This document shows positions 57,575 through 64,000 of a DNA stretch of 64,000 bases, one piece after another (within the stretch, counting starts at the first letter, position 1; each line of letters begins with the position of its first letter). The position numbers and the translations under genes were made by a program. Origin of the DNA: Gordonia sihwensis NBRC 108236 (GTDB lineage: Bacteria; Actinomycetota; Actinomycetes; Mycobacteriales; Mycobacteriaceae); assembly GCF_000333035.1 (NCBI RefSeq), contig NZ_BANU01000003.1, positions 62,001-126,000 on the forward strand, given 5' to 3'. Below the pieces are notes generated by a model. The model was not told the origin of the DNA. It did no database searches and saw only the letters and a list, made by a program, of their open reading frames with translations.

Positions 57575-60178
57575 ATGTCGACCAAAACAGTTGCAGACAC
57601 CGCCGGCGGCACAGGCCCGGCCGGCGGTTCCCGCCAGCAGACCCTCGAAGAACTCGGTCCCAACTACAAGTGGGTCGCGCTCTCCAACACCACCCTGGGC
57701 ATGTTGATCGCCACGATCAACAGCTCCATCGTGCTGATCGCCCTGCCCGACATCTTCAAGGGCATCAACCTCAATCCCCTCGAACCGCAGAACACCAGCT
57801 ACCTGCTGTGGATGATGATGGGCTTCCTCGTCGTCACCGCGGTCCTGGTGGTGAGCTTCGGCCGGCTCGGCGACATGTTCGGCCGAGCGCGCATGTACAA
57901 CATGGGCTTCGCGGTGTTCACCGTCTCGTCCATCTTCCTGGCGATCACCTGGTTCGACGGGTCGCAGGCCGCCATCTGGCTGATCTTCTGGCGCGTCATC
58001 CAGGGTGTCGGCGGCGCCTTCCTGATGGCCAACTCGTCGGCCATCCTCACCGACGCCTTCCCGGCCAACCAGCGCGGTCTGGCGATGGGCATCAACGGTG
58101 TCGCGGCGATCGCCGGCTCGTTCCTCGGCCTCCTGATCGGCGGCGTGCTGGCCCCGATCCAGTGGCACTACATCTTCCTCGTCTCCGTTCCGTTCGGCGT
58201 CGTGGGCACCATCTGGGCCTACCTGAAGCTGCGGGACACCGGCGAGCGCCGGAAGGCCAAGATGGACTGGTGGGGCAACCTCACCTTCGCCGTCGGCTTG
58301 ATCGCGATCCTCGTCGGCATCACCTACGGCATCCAGCCGTACGGCTCATCGGACATGGGCTGGAGCAACCCCTGGGTGCTCGCCGCACTGGTCGGCGGGG
58401 CCTTCGTCCTCGCGGTCTTCGTGTTCATCGAGATGCACGTCGACAGTCCGCTGTTCGAACTGTCGCTGTTCCGCAACCGGTCGTTCACCTTCGGCAACAT
58501 CGCGAACCTGATGGCGTCCATCGGGCGCGGCGGTCTGCAGTTCATCCTCATCATCTGGCTTCAGGGCATCTGGCTGCCGCAGCACGGTTACGACTACTCG
58601 CAGACACCGCTGTGGGCGGGCATCTACATGGTGCCGATGACCGTGGGCTTCCTCGTGTCCGCGCCGGTGTCGGGCGCGCTCTCGGACAAGCTGGGCACCA
58701 AGTGGTTCACCACCCTCGGGCTGCTGATCACCGCCGGTACCTTCGCGGCCCTCATCGCCATCCCCGTCGACTTCGACTACTGGGTGTTCGCCGTGATCCT
58801 GCTGGTCAACGGCATCGGCATGGGTCTGTTCGCCTCCCCGAACCGTGCCGAAGTGATGAACAGCCTGCCGGTCACCTCGCGCGGCTCCGGTGCCGGGATG
58901 ATGACGACCTTCCAGAACGCGGCGATGGTCCTGTCGATCGGTCTGTTCTTCTCGCTGATGATCGCGGGTCTCTCGAGCACGCTCCCGTCGGCGATGTTCG
59001 ACGGTCTGACCGCCAACGGCATGCCCGCGGAACCGGCGCAGGCCATCGCCGGTCTGCCGACCGTGGGCATCCTGTTCGCCGCGTTCCTCGGCTACAACCC
59101 GATCCAGCAGGTCGGCGGCCAGGCGCTGAACGGATTGCCGCAGGCCAGCGTCGACCACCTGACGGGGCTGGACTTCTTCCCGCACCTGATCAGCGACCCG
59201 TTCGCGGACGGTCTCACCGCCGCGTTCACCTTCGCCCTGATCTGCTGCGTGCTCGGTGCGATCGCGTCGGTGTTCACCGGCGCCCGGAAGCCGCTGACGG
59301 CGAGCCATGAGACGGTCGGCGCCGAGATCGCCGCGGTCGCCGGAGACGCCGGTGTCGGATCGCCGGTCGCCCTCGTCGCCGAGACGCCGTCGGAGAGCTT
59401 CGCTTCCCCGTCGGGCGCTCAGCTGTCCGGAACCGTGACCGGTCCGGACGGTGCGCCGCTCGCCGGGGCGGCCATCACGGTCACCGACAGCGAAGGACGG
59501 CAGGCCGGCGGCGCGACCGTCGCCGAGGACGGTTCGTACCGAGTCGGCGGACTGGAGAGCGGGGCGTACACGGTGATCGCCACCGCGCCAGGACGCGGCC
59601 CCAAGGCCGTCGGTGTGTCGACTGTCGGGGACGTGGGACTGCGCCGGGACTTCTCGCTCTCGGGCGCAGCCGTGCTGACCGGGCGCGTCCGCGACGCGCA
59701 GCGCCCGCTGCCCGCACGGCTGGTCGTGACCGATCAGACCGGTTCGGTGCTGGCCACCGCGCAGGCCGGCTCGGACGGCGAGTTCTCGATCGGCGGACTC
59801 ACCGACGGCGACACCGTGGCCGTGACCGCCTCGGCGCCCGGCTACCAGGCGAGCAGCGAGTTGGTGACCGCCGGAGACGCCGTGGCGATCGACATCGTGC
59901 TCGACGCCATCGGCGGCGTCCAGGGCTACGTGCGCGCCGCGGACGGCGCCCCGCTGGCCGGAGCGACCGTGTCGGCGATCGGCTCGGATCGGACCATCGT
60001 CGCCACGGCCCGGACCGACGCCGACGGGCGCTACCGGATCGAGGGTCTCACCGATGACAGGTTCACCGTCGTCGCGAGCATGTACGAGCCGCGCGCGGTG
60101 CAGACCACGGTGACCGCCGACGGCGACAACACGCTCGACATCACGCTCGGAACCGGGGTCGGCAGCAGACAGGGCTGA
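57575..60178 (+). CDS. DHA2-type MFS transporter with C-terminal triple CpD tail
   Basis: The 867-residue protein has about 14 membrane segments (roughly residues 32-575), with GRLGDMFGRAR as motif A, like DHA2 drug:proton antiporters. A linker then leads to three CpD-like domains (about 615-695, 698-777 and 780-860). With 14 segments both ends face the cytosol, so the tail is on the inside, where the two soluble CpD proteins also are. AAAGG precedes the ATG. The substrate is unknown; drugs or lipids are possible. A strong bidirectional hairpin follows. Confidence 0.85.
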   Translation: MSTKTVADTAGGTGPAGGSRQQTLEELGPNYKWVALSNTTLGMLIATINSSIVLIALPDIFKGINLNPLEPQNTSYLLWMMMGFLVVTAVLVVSFGRLGDMFGRARMYNMGFAVFTVSSIFLAITWFDGSQAAIWLIFWRVIQGVGGAFLMANSSAILTDAFPANQRGLAMGINGVAAIAGSFLGLLIGGVLAPIQWHYIFLVSVPFGVVGTIWAYLKLRDTGERRKAKMDWWGNLTFAVGLIAILVGITYGIQPYGSSDMGWSNPWVLAALVGGAFVLAVFVFIEMHVDSPLFELSLFRNRSFTFGNIANLMASIGRGGLQFILIIWLQGIWLPQHGYDYSQTPLWAGIYMVPMTVGFLVSAPVSGALSDKLGTKWFTTLGLLITAGTFAALIAIPVDFDYWVFAVILLVNGIGMGLFASPNRAEVMNSLPVTSRGSGAGMMTTFQNAAMVLSIGLFFSLMIAGLSSTLPSAMFDGLTANGMPAEPAQAIAGLPTVGILFAAFLGYNPIQQVGGQALNGLPQASVDHLTGLDFFPHLISDPFADGLTAAFTFALICCVLGAIASVFTGARKPLTASHETVGAEIAAVAGDAGVGSPVALVAETPSESFASPSGAQLSGTVTGPDGAPLAGAAITVTDSEGRQAGGATVAEDGSYRVGGLESGAYTVIATAPGRGPKAVGVSTVGDVGLRRDFSLSGAAVLTGRVRDAQRPLPARLVVTDQTGSVLATAQAGSDGEFSIGGLTDGDTVAVTASAPGYQASSELVTAGDAVAIDIVLDAIGGVQGYVRAADGAPLAGATVSAIGSDRTIVATARTDADGRYRIEGLTDDRFTVVASMYEPRAVQTTVTADGDNTLDITLGTGVGSRQG

Positions 60179-60196
60179 CCGCGGCAGACCCGGCAC

Positions 60197-60237
60197 GCGG
60201 CGCGGGCGTCACCGATCTTCGGTGGCGTCCGCGCCGC
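60197..60237. terminator. Bidirectional hairpin terminator
   Basis: A 19-bp stem (60197-60215 with 60219-60237, two G-U pairs) and a three-base loop lie between the convergent MFS and CLC genes. Confidence 0.75.
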
Positions 60238-60239
60238 TG

Positions 60240-61589
60240 TCAGTCGTGCGGGCGTACGGCGGCGCCCGAGACGCCGATGTCGCGCAGGTATCGTTCGCGC
60301 AGTGCGTCGTAGACCGGCTTCGACCCGGCCAGCGAGGCGGTCGCGACACCGGCGGTCACCGCCACCGCCATGGGCACCGTCAGTGCCGTCACCGCGGTCA
60401 TTTCCATCACCAGGACGATCGCGGTGAGGGGTACGCGGACCACCGCCGCGAACAAGGTGCTCATTCCGACCACCACCAGCGCAGGAGTCAGATCGCCGAA
60501 AGGTGCATATAGTGCTTCGAGGATCCGGCCGAAGCCGGCTCCCGTCAGCGCTCCCAGTGCGAGCATCGGGGCGAAGAGACCGCCGGGCGCTCCGGTGCCG
60601 TAGGAGACCGGTCCGGTCACGAAACGCATGGCGATGATCGCGAGGATCATCCAGAACGCCGTCCGCTGCGCGTCCAGCAGCCGTTGGGCGAGGTCGTCGC
60701 CGCCACCGACCGCCGCGGGCACGGTGATCGCCAGGATGCCGATGACCGCGCCGACGAGGGCGCCGAGAACCACCGCGGACACTCTGATGCGCGCCGAGAG
60801 ATCCACGAACAGGAGCAGCAGCCGGCTGTAGACCACTCCGAGGGCGCCGACGACGACACCGAAGACGAGGAAGACCCACAGACGATCCGGGGACGGATTG
60901 TCGATCCCGCCCGCCCGGAAATCGGGAGCGTCGCCGAGGATCAGCCGGCTGCAGGCGACGGCAGCCGCCACCGCGGTGAGCGTCCACACCGCGTAGCGCA
61001 GCCGGATCTTCTTGGCGACCTCCTCGAAGGCGAAGAGTGCACCGCCGATCGGGGCGTTGAAGGCCACGGCGAGTCCGGCGCCGGCGGTGGCGGTCTGCAT
61101 CACCCGGATCTCGTCCGACGTCGCACGGATCAGGCGTGCGGCGGCCGCGCCGATCGCCGCGCCCATGTGCACGGTGGGGCCCTCGCGGCCCAGCACCATT
61201 CCCGCGAAGCCCATGCTGAGCACGCCGCCGGCGAACCGGGCGGGGATCACCGACCACGGTGCGGCGGGCGCTTCATCGTCCTCGACGGCCTCCACCTGCT
61301 GGATGCCGCTGCCCGCGGCGAGGGGGATCCGTCGCACGATCGCCACCGCCGCGGCCGCGGAGGCCGCGGCCACGGCGATGACGATCAGGGCGCCGCCGAG
61401 TCCGTGATCACCGGCCCAGTCGACCAGATCGGCGCGGCGCTCCTCGGCCCACGAGAGAGTCCAGCGGAAGGCCCCGCCGACCAGCCCGGTCAGCGCGCCG
61501 GCGACGAGGGCGACACCCGTGAGGAGCACCAGAACGCGGGTGCCGGGAAAATCGGAGTCTTCCGTCTTGCTCGCCGGGTGCCTGTCCAC
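60240..61589 (-). CDS. CLC family chloride channel or H+/Cl- antiporter
   Basis: The 449-residue membrane protein has the CLC signature sequences GSGIQQVE, GREGPTVHMG and GAPGGLFAPML, with the gating glutamate of GREGP kept, and about 12 or more hydrophobic segments. The glutamate suggests proton-coupled exchange, but the second, internal proton glutamate was not assigned. GTG 61589 lies seven bases after a TACAGT box on the minus strand; ATG 61595 is an alternative two codons longer. No CBS domains follow. Confidence 0.9.
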   Translation of the reverse strand: MDRHPASKTEDSDFPGTRVLVLLTGVALVAGALTGLVGGAFRWTLSWAEERRADLVDWAGDHGLGGALIVIAVAAASAAAAVAIVRRIPLAAGSGIQQVEAVEDDEAPAAPWSVIPARFAGGVLSMGFAGMVLGREGPTVHMGAAIGAAAARLIRATSDEIRVMQTATAGAGLAVAFNAPIGGALFAFEEVAKKIRLRYAVWTLTAVAAAVACSRLILGDAPDFRAGGIDNPSPDRLWVFLVFGVVVGALGVVYSRLLLLFVDLSARIRVSAVVLGALVGAVIGILAITVPAAVGGGDDLAQRLLDAQRTAFWMILAIIAMRFVTGPVSYGTGAPGGLFAPMLALGALTGAGFGRILEALYAPFGDLTPALVVVGMSTLFAAVVRVPLTAIVLVMEMTAVTALTVPMAVAVTAGVATASLAGSKPVYDALRERYLRDIGVSGAAVRPHD

Positions 61590-61596
61590 GCACATG

Positions 61597-61602
61597 ACTG
61601 TA
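61597..61602 (-). promoter_or_regulatory. -10 box TACAGT of the CLC gene
   Basis: Read on the minus strand, TACAGT ends seven bases before GTG 61589 and only one base before ATG 61595, which favours the GTG for a leaderless transcript. Confidence 0.5.
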
Positions 61603-61670
61603 TCGTCGCCCGGCTGCTCGCGGTCGCGCCGAACCGCAGCGGACGCGACCACCGTCGAAGTCGAAAACGA

Positions 61671-61705
61671 CGGCGGCGACATCGATTCGATCGATGTCGC
61701 CGCCG
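61671..61705 (-). terminator. Hairpin terminator of tRNA-Leu
   Basis: A perfect 16-bp stem (CGGCGGCGACATCGAT and its complement) with loop TCG follows the tRNA on the minus strand by 11 bases and is itself followed by TCGTTTTCGAC. Confidence 0.8.
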
Positions 61706-61716
61706 CCGGAGAAGTG

Positions 61717-61802
61717 TGTCCGAGGGGGGACTTGAACCCCCACGTCCGTTAATAGGACACTAGCACCTCAAGCTAGCGCGTCTGCCATTCCGCCACTCGG
61801 AC
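61717..61802 (-). tRNA. tRNA-Leu (GAG)
   Basis: The 86-base gene folds as a class II tRNA. The acceptor stem is GTCCGAG with CTCGGAC, and the anticodon stem CTAGC/GCTAG holds the loop TTGAGGT with anticodon GAG. The long variable arm has a GTCC/GGAC stem, and the T loop is GTTCAAG. The discriminator base is A, and CCA is not encoded. Confidence 0.95.
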
Positions 61803-61903
61803 TTGTTCTGTTGTTCGTGCGCTCCGCACCGCTTTGCGCGGGATAACAATAACCACGGTTGCCCCCGTATCCCAAATCGCCTACGAATGAAGAGGTGACA
61901 GGC

Positions 61904-63226
61904 TTGCGAGCGACCGATGAAGTTGTCGATCTGGTGAGTGCGCTGATCCGATTCGACACGTCGAACACCGGACAGCCGGAGACCACCAAGGGGGAGGCGG
62001 AGTGCGCCAGATGGGTGGCGGCGCGGCTCGAGGAGGTCGGCTACGCCACCGAATACGTGGAGTCGGGCATGCCCGGACGCGGGAATGTGTTCGCGCGGTT
62101 GCCGGGCGCCGACCCGGACCGCGGTGCGCTGCTGATCCACGTGCATCTCGACGTGGTGCCCGCCGAGGCGGAGGACTGGAGCGTCCACCCGTTCTCCGGC
62201 GCCGTCCGCGACGGCTACGTCTGGGGCCGAGGCGCGGTCGACATGAAGGACATGGCCGGCATGGCGCTCGCACTGGCGCGCCAGTTCAAACGTGAGGGCA
62301 CCGTTCCGCCGCGCGACATCGTCTTCGCCTTCCTGGCCGACGAGGAGGCCGGTGGCACGTGGGGATCGCACTGGCTGGTGCAGAACCGCCCCGATCTCTT
62401 CGAGGGCATCACCGAGGCCGTCGGGGAGGTCGGCGGGTTCTCCCTCACCGTCGACCGCCCGGACGGAGGTGTGCGGCGCCTGTATCTCGTGGAGACGGCC
62501 GAGAAGGGACTGTCGTGGATGCGGCTCACCTGCGACGCGCAGGCAGGCCACGGCTCGTTCCTCGCCGCCGAGAACGCGGTCACGGAGATCGCGACCGCGG
62601 TGGCCCGCATCGGCGCGCACCGCTTCCCGCTGGTGATGACCGAGTCGGTCCGGGAGTTCCTGGAGGCACTGTCGGAGGAGACCGGCCTCGATTTCAGTCC
62701 CGAGACGCCGGATCTGGAGTCCGCCCTGTTCAAGATCGGGAATATCGCCCGCATCATCGGCGCCACCCTCCGGGACACCGCGAACCCGACGATGCTGTCG
62801 GCCGGCTACAAGGCGAACGTCATTCCCCAGCACGCCGAGGCCGTCGTGGACTGCCGCGTGCTGCCCGGCAGGCAGGCCGAGTTCGAGCGCACGATCGACG
62901 AGTTGATCGGCCCCAAGGTGAAGCGCGAGTGGATCACCCACCTGGATCCCTACGAGACGCGGTTCGACGGCGATCTCGTCGACGCGATGAACGATGCGAT
63001 CCTCGCGCACGACGAGGACGGCCGGACGGTGCCGTACATGCTCTCGGGCGGCACCGACGCGAAGGCCTTCGCGAAGCTCGGGATCCGGTGCTTCGGCTTC
63101 GCTCCGCTTCGGCTGCCCCCCGAACTCGATTTCGCCGCGCTCTTTCACGGCGTCGACGAACGCGTGCCCGTAGACTCGATCGTGTTCGGTACCAAGGTTT
63201 TCGAGCATTTTCTCCGCAACTGCTGA
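61904..63226 (+). CDS. M20 family metallopeptidase/deacylase, Rv2141c-like
   Basis: The 440-residue protein belongs to the ArgE/DapE/ACY1/CPG2 family. Metal ligands appear in IHVHLDVVPAE, GAVDMKDMAG and DEEAGGTWG, and a dimerisation domain (about 185-300) follows. TTG 61904 is chosen because AGAGGTGA, close to the anti-16S consensus, lies five bases upstream; GTG 61895 sits inside that site. The order tRNA-M20-PEBP-pyrD matches the Rv2139-Rv2141c neighbourhood. The substrate (peptide or N-acyl amino acid) is unknown. Confidence 0.88.
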   Translation: MRATDEVVDLVSALIRFDTSNTGQPETTKGEAECARWVAARLEEVGYATEYVESGMPGRGNVFARLPGADPDRGALLIHVHLDVVPAEAEDWSVHPFSGAVRDGYVWGRGAVDMKDMAGMALALARQFKREGTVPPRDIVFAFLADEEAGGTWGSHWLVQNRPDLFEGITEAVGEVGGFSLTVDRPDGGVRRLYLVETAEKGLSWMRLTCDAQAGHGSFLAAENAVTEIATAVARIGAHRFPLVMTESVREFLEALSEETGLDFSPETPDLESALFKIGNIARIIGATLRDTANPTMLSAGYKANVIPQHAEAVVDCRVLPGRQAEFERTIDELIGPKVKREWITHLDPYETRFDGDLVDAMNDAILAHDEDGRTVPYMLSGGTDAKAFAKLGIRCFGFAPLRLPPELDFAALFHGVDERVPVDSIVFGTKVFEHFLRNC

Positions 63227-63265
63227 CGACAACGGCCGGGTGCGGACAGTCGAAAGGATGCGATA

Positions 63266-63805
63266 GTGACGACATACGACCCGTATGACGCGTTACCCCA
63301 GTTGCCGGCGATCACGGTGACATCGAGCGACTTCGCCGAGGGTCAGACCCTCCCGACGCCGCAGGTCTCGGGGATCTTCGGCGCGGGCGGAGACGACGTC
63401 TCCCCGCAGCTGAGCTGGTCGGGTTTCCCCGCCGAGACCAAGAGCTTCGTCGTGACGTGTTTCGATCCGGACGCTCCCACGGCTTCCGGCTTCTGGCACT
63501 GGGCCGTCGCCGACATCCCGGCGTCGGTGACCTCGCTGCCGACGGGCGCCGGGTCGCCGGGGTCGGCGGATCTGCCCGCCGGTGCCGTGACGCTCAACAA
63601 CGATGCGAGCCTCAAGCAGTTCATCGGTGCCGGTCCGCCTCCCGGTCACGGTCCGCACCGCTACATGTTCGCCGTGCACGCCGTCGACACCGAATCGTTG
63701 GAACTGCCCGCCGAGGCGACTCCGGCCTTCCTCGGCTTCAACCTCTACTCGCGCGCGATCGCGCGCGGGATCCTCACCGGCGTCTTCGAACAGCCCGCCG
63801 AGTAG
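63266..63805 (+). CDS. YbhB/YbcL family (PEBP-like) protein, Rv2140c-like
   Basis: The 179-residue protein has the phosphatidylethanolamine-binding-protein fold with [15 protein letters not shown] and [17 protein letters not shown], which line the anion-binding pocket. It matches Rv2140c (TB18.6). No signal peptide is present. The GTG start has AAAGGA about eight bases upstream. It is 39 bases after the M20 gene and probably co-transcribed with it. The ligand and role are unknown. Confidence 0.92.
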   Translation: MTTYDPYDALPQLPAITVTSSDFAEGQTLPTPQVSGIFGAGGDDVSPQLSWSGFPAETKSFVVTCFDPDAPTASGFWHWAVADIPASVTSLPTGAGSPGSADLPAGAVTLNNDASLKQFIGAGPPPGHGPHRYMFAVHAVDTESLELPAEATPAFLGFNLYSRAIARGILTGVFEQPAE

Positions 63806-63823
63806 GGCGCGCCGCCGGGCGGC

Positions 63824-64000
63824 TCACTGCGCCGCGGAGCCGACGGCTTCGCGGATCGAGGAGTAGCCGCCCGCGCGCAGCCGCGCAGCGATGCCCTCGT
63901 GCAGTTCCCGGAGGCGGACCGGTCCGCCGTAGATGAATCCGGTGTACATCTGAAGCAGGTCGGCGCCGGCGCAGATGCGTTCCCACGCCTGGTCGACGGT
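63824..64000 (-). CDS. pyrD: Dihydroorotate dehydrogenase (quinone), C-terminal end
   Basis: Only the last 58 codons are in the window; the gene runs off the right edge. The translation reads [20 protein letters not shown] followed by [13 protein letters not shown], which is the phosphate-binding end of class 2 PyrD. The enzyme oxidises dihydroorotate in pyrimidine synthesis at the membrane. It is convergent with the PEBP gene, as in Rv2139/Rv2140c. Confidence 0.9.
   Translation of the reverse strand, partial: TVDQAWERICAGADLLQMYTGFIYGGPVRLRELHEGIAARLRAGGYSSIREAVGSAAQ

Noticed and set aside
58346..60196. A 616-codon open frame on the minus strand
   Set aside because: It is antisense to the MFS transporter gene and has the composition of a shadow frame.

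Overview
This is a GC-rich actinobacterial chromosome segment. Gene content and order point to the Mycobacteriales, most likely Gordonia or a close relative (inference). From 1 to about 55 kb it follows the Mycobacterium tuberculosis block Rv1446c-Rv1496 (opcA-zwf-tal-tkt, ctaB, qor, ctaA, mptB, the suf operon, thioredoxin, ABC-F, acn, ripA, moxR1, fabG1-inhA-hemH, mutAB, meaB). The right end (PEBP, M20 peptidase, pyrD) follows Rv2139-Rv2141c. The join at 55-61.6 kb holds a cassette and a chloride transporter outside both blocks.

Layout. 1-5.4 kb: pentose phosphate operon (minus). 5.4-14.5 kb: heme O/heme A synthases, an ABC exporter, MptB and small conserved proteins. 14.6-20.9 kb: SufRBDCSUT iron-sulfur assembly operon. 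20.9-33.9 kb: mixed region with an FUSC membrane protein, an XRE-cupin regulator divergent from a thioredoxin-reductase-like flavoenzyme plus thioredoxin, a lipoprotein, lycopene cyclase plus SDR, ABC-F, a class F sortase with a SpaA-like secreted protein, an acyl-CoA synthetase and a VWA/substrate-binding protein. 34.1-37.8 kb: aconitase with its repressor AcnR and a matching operator. 37.8-46.9 kb: RipA, MoxR/DUF58/VWA, FabG1-InhA and ferrochelatase. 47-49.8 kb: a SatD-like regulator with a membrane partner, and a TVP38 protein. 49.9-55.1 kb: methylmalonyl-CoA mutase and its chaperone. 55.1-60.2 kb: MarR, a triple carboxypeptidase-regulatory-like (CpD) protein, a CpD-YceI fusion and an MFS transporter with a triple-CpD tail. 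60.2-64 kb: CLC transporter, tRNA-Leu(GAG), M20 peptidase, PEBP and the end of pyrD.

Most notable. The MarR/CpD/YceI/MFS cassette carries seven CpD-like domains on three proteins that all appear cytosolic or cytosol-facing; I know of no described function for it. Its upstream region has a tandem pair of 18-bp boxes (TCAAGC-N6-GCTTGA type) with 29 bp between centres. The same pair with the same spacing overlaps the apparent promoter of the SatD-like gene 6 kb away, so the two loci may share a regulator. The window also shows an AcnR operator at acn, a palindrome at the sufR start, a symmetric operator between two divergent promoters at 22.6 kb, and about ten genes whose TANNNT -10 box lies 6-10 bases before the start codon, as expected for leaderless transcripts. 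I saw no IS element, prophage, CRISPR array or rRNA.
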